64,000 bases of DNA, taken from Halovibrio variabilis (GTDB lineage Bacteria > Pseudomonadota > Gammaproteobacteria > Pseudomonadales > Halomonadaceae). The stretch covers positions 1 through 64,000 of the forward strand of contig NZ_BJXV01000010.1 in NCBI RefSeq assembly GCF_007991175.1, written 5' to 3'. Shown one piece after another: positions 49,435-58,121 of this stretch; within the stretch, counting starts at the first letter, position 1, and each line of letters begins with the position of its first letter. The position numbers and the translations under genes are program-made. The notes under the pieces were generated by a model, which did no database searches, was not told the DNA's origin, and worked only from the letters and a program-made list of their open reading frames with translations.

Positions 49435-50231
49435 GCGAAGCGCAACCACGGCTGCGTGCCGCCTTGAGCCTGGGCGTCACTACGCTGTTGGTGCTGGGGC
49501 TGGTCGCCAGCCAGTGGCTGCTGGGTGATTCCGCGCAGCAAATGCAGTTTGACGCCCGGCTGGCCCCACCCAGCCTTAATCACTGGCTCGGCACCGATGC
49601 ACTGGGGCGGGAGCTCTGGGCGCGCACCTTGGCCGGGCTGGCACTCAGCTTTTGGGTGGGCTGTCTGGCGGCGCTACTGAGCACGCTGATTGCACTTAGC
49701 CTGGCGGCACTGGCCACGCTATCACCGCGGCTGGATGCGCTGGTTAGCTTGGTGATTGATACGCTGCTCAGCGTGCCCCACCTGATTTTATTGATGCTGA
49801 TCGCTTTTGCCCTGGGTGGCGGCACCCAGGCGGTAATTATTGCCGTGGCGATTACTCACTGGCCGCGTTTGGCGCGGGTGCTGCGCGCCGAATTACTGCA
49901 GCTACGCCAAGCCCCTTACGTACTCATTTCGCAGGCGCTGGGCAAGTCGCGCTGGTTTGTGCTCCACGCTCACCTGCTGCCCCACCTTATTCCCCACTGT
50001 TTGGTCGGCGCCCTATTGCTGTTTCCCCACGCGATTCTGCATGAAGCGGCGTTAACCTTTTTGGGCTTTGGCCTAAGCCCCAGCCAGCCTGCCATTGGCG
50101 TACTGCTGGCCGAGGCCATGCGCTACCTAAGCGGCGGCTACTGGTGGCTGGGGGTATTTCCAGGCTTGGCGCTGTTGATGATGGTGCTGAGCTTCGAGCG
50201 CCTTTCCAACCACCTGCGCCGGGCGCTTTAG
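49431..50231 (+). CDS. nikC: nickel ABC transporter permease NikC
   Basis: Second permease, of the DppC/NikC family, 266 residues with about five or six helices. The N-terminal signature LAPPSLNHWLGTDALGRELW is typical of DppC-type subunits, in which a periplasmic loop precedes the channel helices. The EAA loop is QAPYVLISQALGKSRWFVLHAHLLP near 160-185. It starts on the overlapping ATGA of nikB. A 33-base gap with a TGGAGG site leads to nikD. Confidence 0.92.
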   Translation: MSEAQPRLRAALSLGVTTLLVLGLVASQWLLGDSAQQMQFDARLAPPSLNHWLGTDALGRELWARTLAGLALSFWVGCLAALLSTLIALSLAALATLSPRLDALVSLVIDTLLSVPHLILLMLIAFALGGGTQAVIIAVAITHWPRLARVLRAELLQLRQAPYVLISQALGKSRWFVLHAHLLPHLIPHCLVGALLLFPHAILHEAALTFLGFGLSPSQPAIGVLLAEAMRYLSGGYWWLGVFPGLALLMMVLSFERLSNHLRRAL

Positions 50232-50264
50232 CGCATTTAAGGCAACTGTTAATGGAGGCTTGCC

Positions 50265-51101
50265 ATGTTAACGATTGACCAACTATCGCTGCAGCTACCC
50301 GTGTACGCCTCCTGGTGGAAGCGTGAATGGACGACCTGTCTAGATAAGCTCTCGCTGCACTTTTCAGCAGGCGAGGTGCATGCCGTGGTGGGTGCCTCAG
50401 GCGCTGGGAAAAGCCTCTTGGCCTACGCGATGATGGGGTTGCTACCCACACCCGCACGTTTGAACGGGCAGCTTTACTATCAAGGGTCTCCTCTTGATAG
50501 GCCACGCCAACGCCAACTTCGCGGCCGAGAGCTGGCGCTTATACCCCAATCGCTAAACGCTTTAGATCCGCTGGTACGCACCCAGCGCCAGGTGGCCTGG
50601 GCGGCGCAGCGCTCAGGGCAACCCTCCAAGAGCGCCCGGCACGCCGCCCAGCTGGCATTGGATCATTACCAGCTGGACGCCCGCGCCCAGCAGGCCTACG
50701 CCCATGAGCTTTCCGGCGGTATGGCTAGACGCGTGTTGACGGCCATGGCCCATGTGAGTCAGGCCCAGCTGGTGATTGCCGATGAGCCCAGCGTGGGTCT
50801 CGACCCGCACCAGCGCCAGCGCGTGCTGGCGGCGCTGCGCGAGCTCGCCGACCAGGGCAAAACGGTGATCCTGATTACCCACGACCTACGCCATGCGCTC
50901 CCCATTGCCGATCGCGTCACTATTATGCGCCACGGCAAGCAGGTCGAGACCGCGGCTGCCAGTGCCTTTCAAGGTAATGGCGACTCGCTGACGGCTGTTT
51001 ATTCGCAGGCATTGTGGCAGGCACTGCCCGACAATAGCTTCTCAATCCGCGGGACCCGTAAAGCTCAGCAAGATATCCAAAAGGAGGCTAACGTTGCTTG
51101 A
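50265..51101 (+). CDS. nikD: nickel ABC transporter ATP-binding protein NikD
   Basis: ATPase subunit of 278 residues. Walker A is GASGAGKSLL near 44-53, the Q-loop region is IPQSLNALDPL, the signature is LSGGMARRVL near 150, Walker B is LVIADEPSVGLDP near 170, and the switch histidine is in LITHDLRHALP. The C-terminal 45 residues extend past the ABC core, as in the OppD/NikD group. Its end overlaps nikE by eight bases. The ribosome site of nikE lies inside its last codons. Confidence 0.93.
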   Translation: MLTIDQLSLQLPVYASWWKREWTTCLDKLSLHFSAGEVHAVVGASGAGKSLLAYAMMGLLPTPARLNGQLYYQGSPLDRPRQRQLRGRELALIPQSLNALDPLVRTQRQVAWAAQRSGQPSKSARHAAQLALDHYQLDARAQQAYAHELSGGMARRVLTAMAHVSQAQLVIADEPSVGLDPHQRQRVLAALRELADQGKTVILITHDLRHALPIADRVTIMRHGKQVETAAASAFQGNGDSLTAVYSQALWQALPDNSFSIRGTRKAQQDIQKEANVA

Positions 51102-51717
51102 AGCCCGCGAGCTTAGCTTTCAGTTTTCACCCGGTGTATCGCTACTGCAAGCGGTCTCGCTCACGCTGAGCGCGGGTCAGTGGGTAGGCTTGAGCGGCGA
51201 CTCTGGGGCAGGCAAATCAACCCTGGGGAAACTCTTGGCGGGCTACGTAACCCCCCAGGCGGGCCATATCAGCTTAGATGGCGAGGCGCTGCCCAGCAGA
51301 GGCTTGCAACCCGTGCAGTGGCTGCCGCAATCGCCGGAACTGGCGGTGAACCCACGCTGGCGGGTAGGCAAAATTCTACGTGAAGCCTGGGCGCCGTCTA
51401 ACGCCCAGTGCCAAGCGTTTGGCATACAGCCCGGCTGGCTGTCGCGTTTCCCCCACGCGCTCTCCGGCGGCGAACTACAGCGAGTTTGCGTACTCCGCGC
51501 ACTCGCCCCGGGGGTACGCTTTCTAATCGCCGATGAAATCTCAACGATGCTCGACCCGATTACCCAACTTGAACTTTGGCAGGCGTTAAAACAAGAGGCG
51601 GAAAAACGCCAGCTGGGCGTGCTGGTGATTAGTCACGACACCGCGCTACTGGAACGGCTCTGCCCACAGCGCTACCACTTACACGATGGCCAACTGACGT
51701 CATGGTCAGCTGAATAA
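51094..51717 (+). CDS. nikE: nickel ABC transporter ATP-binding protein NikE (short)
   Basis: Second ATPase subunit. It has all motifs: Walker A GDSGAGKSTLGK, signature LSGGELQRV, Walker B FLIADEISTMLDP, and a switch histidine in VISHDTALL. At 207 residues it is about 50 shorter than typical NikE (around 260), because it lacks the C-terminal oligopeptide-type extension. The start is a TTG with a full AAGGAGG six bases upstream, so the short form is not a start error at the N-terminus. It is the last gene of nikABCDE. No terminator follows; REP-like repeats do. Confidence 0.88.
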   Translation: MLEARELSFQFSPGVSLLQAVSLTLSAGQWVGLSGDSGAGKSTLGKLLAGYVTPQAGHISLDGEALPSRGLQPVQWLPQSPELAVNPRWRVGKILREAWAPSNAQCQAFGIQPGWLSRFPHALSGGELQRVCVLRALAPGVRFLIADEISTMLDPITQLELWQALKQEAEKRQLGVLVISHDTALLERLCPQRYHLHDGQLTSWSAE

Positions 51718-51785
51718 AAGGGTACCTCGTCGCTCCTCTCTACCACCTGATAGCTGCACTTATGATAGCTATGGGAGTTGCACTT

Positions 51786-51814
51786 GTGGGAGGCAGCTTT
51801 AGCTCGCGACCGTT
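51786..51814 (+). repeat. REP-like element, copy 2
   Basis: A 29-base element starting GTGGGAGG and containing AGCTTTAGCTCGCGACCG, two changes from copy 1 (24681). It is followed by AGGCT-CCC-AGCCT, a small hairpin. It lies in the 222-base gap between nikE and the MFS gene. Confidence 0.75.
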
Positions 51815-51881
51815 CAGGCTCCCAGCCTCATCAAACCAAGGGGTGCCTGCGGCCCCTTCGCCGAAATGTCGGACCATCACT

Positions 51882-51900
51882 GAAGCGCCCTCCCACAATC
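51882..51900 (-). repeat. inverted REP-like fragment
   Basis: Read on the minus strand this is GATTGTGGGAGGGCGCTTC, which shares TGTGGGAGG with the REP-like copies but then diverges. It lies between copies 2 and 3 in the opposite orientation, so the gap looks like a mosaic of REP-type units. The match is short. Confidence 0.45.
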
Positions 51901-51926
51901 AACCTGCCAGCCTGATAGTGGCACCA

Positions 51927-51955
51927 GTGGGAGGTAGCTTTAGCTCGCGACCGTT
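51927..51955 (+). repeat. REP-like element, copy 3, overlapping the MFS gene end
   Basis: A 29-base copy differing by one base from each of the other two. The MFS gene on the minus strand runs into it: its last residues K-T-V-A-S and the TAA stop are read from the element's AACGGTCGCGAGCTAA. Upstream lies GCCAGCCTGAT, which follows copy 1. Confidence 0.8.
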
Positions 51956-53139
51956 TTACTCTGGTGACGTTCAAAGCGCCACAGGCCGAAGGCAAGCAGC
52001 AGCGTGATGCTCAGCAACAGCCAGGAGCCGACGCTTACTCCCAGCCAACCGGCCCAGCGCCAAAATGGCTCCAGCCAGAAGCCGCCTAAGCTGGCGCCCA
52101 GATAATAAAAAACCAAATACAGCGCTGAAGCACTGCCCCGGGCACCCTGGGCATAACGCCCTACCCAGCTAGATGCCAACGAGTGGGCCATGAAAAAGCC
52201 GAAGGCATTAACCGTTAAGCCAAGCATAATCAGCACCAGCGAATCCGCCAGGGTAATCGCCGTGCCCAGCATTAAAATCACCACGCCCACCATCATGCAC
52301 GCCGCCGGGGAAAAGCGCCTGGCCAAACGCCCGGAAATCATCGAGCCGAAAGTGCCGCCCAGGTAGGTCAAGAAAATCAGCCCCAAACCGCTGGCAGCTA
52401 GGCGATAAGGGTCGGCTGCTAACCGAAAGGTGATATAGCTGTATTGGTTGATAAAAATCAGGAAGTTGATGCCGCCCAAAAAGTAGGCAGCGAGGAGCAC
52501 CGGGCTGCGCAAATGGCCCCATAAGTCGTCCACGGCTTTACGCAGTTCAAAACGCTGGGGGGTAAAGGCGCGGCTGTTGGGCAGCAATCGCCAAAACACC
52601 ACGCAACCTATCAGCGTCATCACCCCTACCGCTAAAAACGCCGCGGTGGAGCCACCGAGATCCCCCGCCACACCGCCCACAATACGCCCACTGATGCCGC
52701 CGAGTGAGTTGGCGCCAATGTAGAGCCCCACGGCGCTTAACAACGCAGGCTTTGAAAACTCATCGCCCATCCAGGCGATCGCCACCGCAGGCAGCCCACC
52801 CAGCACAAAGCCCTGCACCAGACGCAACAGCAGCAGGCTTTCAAAGGTAGGCGCAAAGGCCAAGGCAAGGGAACAGCCGCCCGCGAGCAGCAAGGTAATG
52901 CGCATGATCGCTTCGCGGCCGATGGCATCCGAAAGCGGCCCAAATACCAGTAGCGCCAAAGCGAGCGAGAGCGTTGAGACCGACATAAGCAGGCTGACGC
53001 CCAGGGTCGAGACGTCATAGGTGTCTTTCAAGCCGGGCAACAGCGGCTGCGGCACATACAGATTAATAAACACCAGAAATGAGCCGAGGCAAAGCGCCAA
53101 GGTGGCGCGCCACCAGGCGCGCGTTTTGGCTTCAATCAT
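51940..53139 (-). CDS. MFS transporter, YnfM-like
   Basis: Twelve-helix major facilitator of 399 residues, similar in feel to E. coli YnfM and other drug or sugar efflux carriers. The loop 2-3 motif is FGPLSDAIGREAIM near 66-79, and VQGFVLGGLPAVAIAWMGDE near 108 fits helix 4. The substrate is unknown. The C-terminus (KTVAS) and the stop codon come from a REP-like repeat, so the original end has been replaced or trimmed. It starts 26 bases after the NlpC/P60 gene on the same strand and may be co-transcribed with it. Confidence 0.87.
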   Translation of the reverse strand: MIEAKTRAWWRATLALCLGSFLVFINLYVPQPLLPGLKDTYDVSTLGVSLLMSVSTLSLALALLVFGPLSDAIGREAIMRITLLLAGGCSLALAFAPTFESLLLLRLVQGFVLGGLPAVAIAWMGDEFSKPALLSAVGLYIGANSLGGISGRIVGGVAGDLGGSTAAFLAVGVMTLIGCVVFWRLLPNSRAFTPQRFELRKAVDDLWGHLRSPVLLAAYFLGGINFLIFINQYSYITFRLAADPYRLAASGLGLIFLTYLGGTFGSMISGRLARRFSPAACMMVGVVILMLGTAITLADSLVLIMLGLTVNAFGFFMAHSLASSWVGRYAQGARGSASALYLVFYYLGASLGGFWLEPFWRWAGWLGVSVGSWLLLSITLLLAFGLWRFERHQSKTVAS

Positions 53140-53165
53140 GCCTTTCCTAGAATAATGACGTTAGG

Positions 53166-53798
53166 CTACTGGAAAACACTGCCGCCCACTTGGGCCAGAT
53201 GCGTTGGCTCCAGCGCGCGACGTGACTGCCAGTAGTAGCGCTGCCAATAACTATTATCCAGGCTGGAAATAATCACCCCTTGCGAGGTCGAGGCGTGCAG
53301 GAAGTAGCCATCGCCCACGTAGATACCCACATGGTTATAGCGACCCGGCGGGCTGAAGAACACCAGATCGCCCGCCTGCAGCTCTTGGCGGTCGATCGGG
53401 CGTCCCTCGTGTATTTGGCCACGGGTGGAACGCGGAAGCTCTAAATTAAAAGTGTCGCGAAAAACATTGCGCACCAGGGCGGAGCAGTCAATCCCTCGCT
53501 CGGAGGTGCCGCCGAGCCGGTAAGGTGTACCCGACCAACGCTGGTGCTGAGCCAGCAGCGCCTGGCGAATGACGGAGGGCGGCGGTGCTGGCAAACTGCG
53601 CAACTGGTCATTGATGGGATCGACCGGCGACATTTTCGGCTTCGCCCCCATTCCCGGCATTTTCATGGCGAAGTAATTATCCGGCGCCTGGGTATTGCTT
53701 TGTCGCGCAGAGCCTGCGCAGCCAGCGACCAACGTAACCACAAAACAGACACTGACAACACGAACAGCGATCACAGCGGGGCGTGGCAACGCAACCAT
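53166..53798 (-). CDS. NlpC/P60 family cell-wall peptidase lipoprotein
   Basis: Lipoprotein of the NlpC/Spr group, 210 residues. The signal ends in lipobox VAGC with C27. The NlpC/P60 domain (about 80-195) has the catalytic cysteine C105 (RGIDCSALV), H156 (RYNHVGIYVGDG) and H168 (YFLHAST). The family cleaves peptide cross-links in peptidoglycan, as MepS does in E. coli, and takes part in wall expansion. Compared with MepS (about 160 mature residues) it has an extra 50-residue Met/Pro-rich region after the lipid anchor. It lies upstream of the MFS gene. Confidence 0.9.
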   Translation of the reverse strand: MVALPRPAVIAVRVVSVCFVVTLVAGCAGSARQSNTQAPDNYFAMKMPGMGAKPKMSPVDPINDQLRSLPAPPPSVIRQALLAQHQRWSGTPYRLGGTSERGIDCSALVRNVFRDTFNLELPRSTRGQIHEGRPIDRQELQAGDLVFFSPPGRYNHVGIYVGDGYFLHASTSQGVIISSLDNSYWQRYYWQSRRALEPTHLAQVGGSVFQ

Positions 53799-53893
53799 GC
53801 GATTAACCTCGTGATATTGAAAAAAGGGCGAAATAACAAAATAAATTTTTCCTAAGCACGACTATAAGCTAATTATCATCGGTTTGGCGAGCT

Positions 53894-56359
53894 TCAATGT
53901 AACGTGCGCTGATCACCCGGCAGCGTATCGATATGCAGCGGCGCAAAATGGCGCGGTTTATTACCGGGGAAGTCCAGGCTTACCCATGGCCCCGCCAAAA
54001 CCGGTGCACCGCAGATCCAGGCCACCAATGCCTGACGAAAACCGGCTAAAAAGCTTTCGCGCTCTGGGGTTTCGCCCATAAAAAACGAAAACCCGGCGTA
54101 CATACCCAAAGCGTACTCATGCCACCCAGCGTAATGGTCCGCCGCTAATTGATAAGCACGGTCCAGCACGTTGGCAAAGGCAGCGCTGTCCAGCCAGCCT
54201 AACTGCCGGGCGGCAATCGCCAAATCAATCAGTTGGGCAATGTCCCAGGCGGCCATATCTGTCTCATTACAGCCATCTTCATTGTCGCGGACACGGCACA
54301 AGCGCAGCAGGTGGTGGCGATTATCTTCAGCGCAGTGGCCAGATTCCATAATCGCGATCTCGGCGTCCAACCGCTCGCGGTTAAGCGTGTAGGGCGCATA
54401 GTTAATTTGGTATTCCTGGCGATCGCCCGATTCGAGCATATAGGCCAAGAACTCGCGCATATCCTCGGCACTGCTCAAGTGATAGTGGCTTTCCACCCAC
54501 TCACGGATCTCGGCGCATTCGCGCGCGCTCTCAGGCTGCGGCTCGCTCCACACCGCACTGTTCAGTGGCCCCACCAGCGACATGGCGGTGAAATGACTCA
54601 AGGTGGGGCGGCTCCCCGGCTCGCACCAGGCATCGTGGCGCCAATCCAGCCAGTGAAACAGGCTGCCGGGGTCTTCAATATGCCAAATGATTTCGTTCAC
54701 CAGCGAGTCATGCTCGGGCTCGGGCAAGCAGCTCTCCCAGGCAAACCAAGCCTCTAACAGGCGCTTGGCATTGGGGTAAAAACGACACAGGCAGCTGCGC
54801 AGTGAACTGGCGTAATCTAGCAAAGGCGCCCGATCAAATAAGCCGCTGTCGAGCGACATATGCAGATAGAAGGCGAATTTTTCAGCCATATGGATCGTGG
54901 CGGCATGACGACTGACGCCCTTCACGGCGTTACGCTGCTTAAGCTCTTCCGGCGTCGGCTGACCAAACACGCTTTGCGAAGGCGGTAGAACGCCGTGCAC
55001 CGCGTCGGCCGCCAGTTGATTAAGATGATGTGCCTGGGCGGGCAGCCAGTAGCGCGCCAGGGCATGAGCGCCTTCATCTGCATGCAAGCCCAGCGATTCC
55101 TGCAAATACACCGCCGCGTCGGCACGCTGCTCTTCCGGTAGCGCGGCTGAAGGGTCTATTTGGCGCAGCATGGCATCCGGTTCGCGCACGCTGGCCAAGG
55201 CTAATAACCAATGGTGGGAAGTATTGCGCCACTTGCAAATGCGCGCTTGGGATGCCTTGCGCGTGGGCGCGTCCAGTAGCTCTCCCGGGGGACGCCGCCA
55301 GGGGCTATGGGCGCTGTGCAGCAGTAGCTGATGTCGTTCGCTGGGGGTTTTACCCCGCCGGTCGATGCCGTCAAACAGGCTCTGACCCCGGTCGTAGGCG
55401 TTAAGCACGGCGTACCAATCGTGATAACGGCGGCTGAGTAGATCAGCAGCGTGCCCCGCTAGATCATCGGCCTCGTCCTGACTAAGCCAACTGCAGCAGG
55501 CCCCGGCCCACGCCAGTTCAACTAACCGCAGCCAATCCCAAGCCGCCCACTCCAGGGGCTCTCCCTGGGTCACAAACTGATTTAATACCGGCGCATAAGG
55601 CGACTCTTTGACCACGCCGCGCTGCCACTCCATGCGCTGGGCGTTGTCCATGCTCAAAAGCTCGCGGGCTTCGATATCCCAGCGCTGGCGCTCGCCTTGA
55701 GCGCCTAGCCAGAGCATGACGCCCAGCAACGCATCGCGGTCATGAACCTCCCATACCTGGTCCAGCCACTCGGTGGCTTCAGGCCAGTCGGCGAAGCTGG
55801 CGGGATAAACGATGATCGGCCGAAACAGCGCGCACAGCCGCCAACTTTGCGCCTGGGGCTGCTGAGGCCATAGCGAGGCGGGGGCAGGCAGTTCCCTCAA
55901 GGCGTTTTCGAGCACCTCCCAGGTGATGCCATCGCCATCCGTTTCAAGCGTTGCCAGCGCCTGGCAGGCATCAATAAAGCGGTCGTCGGCACCCACTTCC
56001 CAACCCCGGGCGCCTAACGCACGCCGCAAGTCAGCCAGCCAAGCGCGCAGGTCGCTATAGTCACGGGCAATGCGGCGGGTGACGTGATGCGCCCACGTTT
56101 GGGCTTGGTCCGCTTCCAACCAGCCCGCGGCACCGGCCAGCGCGGCCCATTCCAACGCGCAGAGCAGGCGGTCGGCATGGCCTGCTGGAGCACCCAGCCC
56201 GTGGAATAGTTGTTCGGCGAGCTCGCCCCGGTTGGCAATCCCCAGTTGCAGCAGGCGCTGTTCCGCCGCGCTAGCATCGACCGCCAGCGGATCAGGCGTA
56301 AACGCCCAATCACACAACACGAGCTGTTGAGCCCACCAGGCATTTAACGCGTCGATCAA
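53894..56359 (-). CDS. large protein with repeated DUF1266-like segments
   Basis: 821 residues, with no signal peptide or membrane helix seen. Two 58-residue segments align without gaps: 274-331 (WDWLRLVELAWAG...) and 705-762 (WDIAQLIDLAIAA...). They share 16 identities by eye, including W-D at the start, W-L at 18-19, Y39, W42, G52 and the final G. A weaker third copy lies near 63-120 (AGAAGWLEADQAQTW...). The WD...GWL...Y..W...Y..G pattern is that of DUF1266, found in E. coli YbeR/YbeU-type proteins of unknown role. The protein is rich in Trp, Leu and Ala and is probably all-helical and cytoplasmic. It is transcribed alone, between glsB-like and nlpC-like genes. I cannot assign a function. 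Confidence 0.75.
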   Translation of the reverse strand: MIDALNAWWAQQLVLCDWAFTPDPLAVDASAAEQRLLQLGIANRGELAEQLFHGLGAPAGHADRLLCALEWAALAGAAGWLEADQAQTWAHHVTRRIARDYSDLRAWLADLRRALGARGWEVGADDRFIDACQALATLETDGDGITWEVLENALRELPAPASLWPQQPQAQSWRLCALFRPIIVYPASFADWPEATEWLDQVWEVHDRDALLGVMLWLGAQGERQRWDIEARELLSMDNAQRMEWQRGVVKESPYAPVLNQFVTQGEPLEWAAWDWLRLVELAWAGACCSWLSQDEADDLAGHAADLLSRRYHDWYAVLNAYDRGQSLFDGIDRRGKTPSERHQLLLHSAHSPWRRPPGELLDAPTRKASQARICKWRNTSHHWLLALASVREPDAMLRQIDPSAALPEEQRADAAVYLQESLGLHADEGAHALARYWLPAQAHHLNQLAADAVHGVLPPSQSVFGQPTPEELKQRNAVKGVSRHAATIHMAEKFAFYLHMSLDSGLFDRAPLLDYASSLRSCLCRFYPNAKRLLEAWFAWESCLPEPEHDSLVNEIIWHIEDPGSLFHWLDWRHDAWCEPGSRPTLSHFTAMSLVGPLNSAVWSEPQPESARECAEIREWVESHYHLSSAEDMREFLAYMLESGDRQEYQINYAPYTLNRERLDAEIAIMESGHCAEDNRHHLLRLCRVRDNEDGCNETDMAAWDIAQLIDLAIAARQLGWLDSAAFANVLDRAYQLAADHYAGWHEYALGMYAGFSFFMGETPERESFLAGFRQALVAWICGAPVLAGPWVSLDFPGNKPRHFAPLHIDTLPGDQRTLH

Positions 56360-56499
56360 GAGGCACCTCGGAATAACACAATGTCACCAGCAATACGCCG
56401 GAATAAAGATGCCAGTGTAACGGAAAGTGACGCGAACACCGATAGCACTAGGCATCGGTATTGATGATCGGTAGCTATCATCGGCAGGTATAAACGGCA

Positions 56500-56522
56500 C
56501 CGCCCGGCATAAAGCCGGGCGG
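56500..56522. terminator. hairpin downstream of the GlsB-like gene
   Basis: CCGCCCGGC and GCCGGGCGG form a perfect 9-base stem with an ATAAA loop, 26 bases past the stop of the GlsB-like gene. No clear T-run follows on the minus strand, so it is a weak terminator or an mRNA-stabilising hairpin. Confidence 0.5.
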
Positions 56523-56548
56523 ACGTCATACGGGTAGCAACGCAACAG

Positions 56549-56791
56549 CTACGATTGTTTGACCTTGCTAATCACCCACAGGAGCACCACGGCCCCCACG
56601 GTCGCGGTCACCAGCGAACCGATAAAGCCACCGGAAGTAAGGCCTAAAAGGCTGAACAAAAAACCGCCTACTACCGCACCGACGATACCCACACCGATAT
56701 TACCCAGGATACCGAAACCGCCGCCGCGCATGATGTTGCCAGCAATCCAACCAGCCAAACCACCAATAATTAACCACGCAATAAAGCCCAT
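56549..56791 (-). CDS. GlsB/YeaQ/YmgE family membrane protein
   Basis: Small glycine-rich membrane protein of 80 residues with three predicted helices. It follows the family closely: AWLIIGGLAGWIAGNIMRGGG, then GIVGAVVGGFLFSLLG, then a third helix ending in VISKVKQS. The family (transglycosylase-associated, stress-responsive in several bacteria) has no firmly known molecular activity. AAGGAG precedes the ATG. It is transcribed alone, divergent from yeaD. Confidence 0.92.
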   Translation of the reverse strand: MGFIAWLIIGGLAGWIAGNIMRGGGFGILGNIGVGIVGAVVGGFLFSLLGLTSGGFIGSLVTATVGAVVLLWVISKVKQS

Positions 56792-56965
56792 ATAGTCTCC
56801 TTACTATTTTAATGACGGGTTTCAATGACGCATTTTAGCTACGTATGTTAGTAAGCATAATAGCTACGCGTTTTACCTTCGAGTCACGCTTGTTCTACCA
56901 TAGCACACAGCGTTACTGTTCGGCGCCTCCTAGTCTAGCGGCTAGGCAACCCTAAAGGAAAAATC

Positions 56966-57835
56966 ATGATCCCCTACTCGCTCAAACACTTGCTTAGCAG
57001 CACCCAAGGTCAACAAACCGCTCAGTGGGAAGGCCGCGACGTGGTGTTATTCAATATGCCGTGGGGTGAGCTGGCGATCAGTCTACAGGGCGCCCAGGTG
57101 TTGCACTTCTGCCCTGCTGGCGATACCGATTGGCTATGGCTGACGCCGACCCCCCAGGCGCTGCCAGGCGCTATCCGGGGCGGTATTCCGCTCTGTTGGC
57201 CGTGGTTTGCCGACGAGCGCTACGCCGACGAAAGCCCCCATCACGATGGCCCCTTCCATGGCCTCGCCCGCCACGCTAGCTGGCGCTTGGATGCGGTTGA
57301 CGAGCACGCCGAAGGCATTGAACTCCACCTTTCCCCCGAACATCCCCTGCATACAATGCTCACCGCGCGTTTGGTGGTACAAGCCAACGCCCAGCGCTTA
57401 AACGTTGAGCTGATTAGCGAAAACATCGGCGAAACGCCAATCAAAACCAGCGGCGCGCTGCACACCTACTTAGCCGTTGCTGACACCCATCAGTGCCGCC
57501 TCGAAGGCCTTTCCGGCGCGCGTTACCTCGACAAACTGCGCGATTTTGCGGAATCTGAACAGCAGGGCACGCTGGCCGTTCAGGGCGCTGTTGACCGCAT
57601 TTACCACACCAACGAAGCGGTGATGCTCAATGATGGTGAGCGCAGCCTGCGTATCGGCAAACAGTCGAGCGACTCGACGGTGGTATGGCACCCCAACAAC
57701 GACCTGCCCAGCGACACCCCCGCCGACGCCGCGCGCCGCTTTATCTGTGTGGAAGCCGCCAATACGCGCCTGGATCCGGTCTGGCTGGTACCTGGTGCTC
57801 AGCATTTGCTAGGCACCAACCTCAGCCGCGGTTAA
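56966..57835 (+). CDS. yeaD: D-hexose-6-phosphate mutarotase, YeaD type
   Basis: Aldose-1-epimerase-fold enzyme of 289 residues that interconverts alpha and beta anomers of glucose 6-phosphate in the family member studied from yeast. GAIRGGIPLCWPWF near 68-81 is the family hallmark. The expected catalytic residues are H98 (FHGLARHASW), H166 (GALHTYLAV) and E263 (FICVEAANT). It is a cytoplasmic protein. Glucose-uptake clusters in Pseudomonas contain a similar gene beside gtsABCD; here gtsA-D lies 3 kb away in the opposite direction. AAAGGA lies before the ATG. Confidence 0.93.
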   Translation: MIPYSLKHLLSSTQGQQTAQWEGRDVVLFNMPWGELAISLQGAQVLHFCPAGDTDWLWLTPTPQALPGAIRGGIPLCWPWFADERYADESPHHDGPFHGLARHASWRLDAVDEHAEGIELHLSPEHPLHTMLTARLVVQANAQRLNVELISENIGETPIKTSGALHTYLAVADTHQCRLEGLSGARYLDKLRDFAESEQQGTLAVQGAVDRIYHTNEAVMLNDGERSLRIGKQSSDSTVVWHPNNDLPSDTPADAARRFICVEAANTRLDPVWLVPGAQHLLGTNLSRG

Positions 57836-57896
57836 TCGTCGGTTCATCCATACTTTGCTATCGTACGCCCATCATGACTTGAGCTAGGGAGATCCG

Positions 57897-58088
57897 ATGG
57901 ATCCGCAACAATGGCTAGAAGCCGCCACGCTGGCGTTTAATTTAATCGGTATGGTGGTGTGCTTGTTCGGCCTTACCCTGGCGCAAAAGATGACCCGCCG
58001 CTGGCCAGGCTACACGCTCGCGGGGGTCGGTTTTTTGATCGCCACCCTGCCAATGCTGTCACAACTGGTATTAATGTTTAGTCAATGA
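57897..58088 (+). CDS. tiny two-helix membrane protein of unknown function
   Basis: 63 residues with two hydrophobic helices (about 12-30 and 41-60) and a short basic turn KMTRRWPG between them. I recognise no family. A GGGAG ribosome site lies eight bases before the ATG, and the gene is 33 bases before ycjX in the same direction, so it probably shares a transcript with ycjX-ycjF. Its size and position suggest a partner of that membrane stress pair, which is inference only. Confidence 0.65.
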   Translation: MDPQQWLEAATLAFNLIGMVVCLFGLTLAQKMTRRWPGYTLAGVGFLIATLPMLSQLVLMFSQ

Positions 58089-58121
58089 AGGCTAGTCAAG
58101 AGCCGCAAAGGGATCGAAAGG

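Noticed and set aside
51762..52007. 81-residue frame across the REP-like region
   Set aside because: It is formed by repeat copies that include the peptide S-F-S-S-R-P-F twice. It reflects the repeat, not a gene.
51940..56359. MFS carrier, NlpC lipoprotein and DUF1266 protein as one new defence or export system
   Set aside because: They share direction, but the 95-base gap before the nlpC-type gene and the ordinary nature of the MFS and NlpC proteins give no evidence of a joint function.
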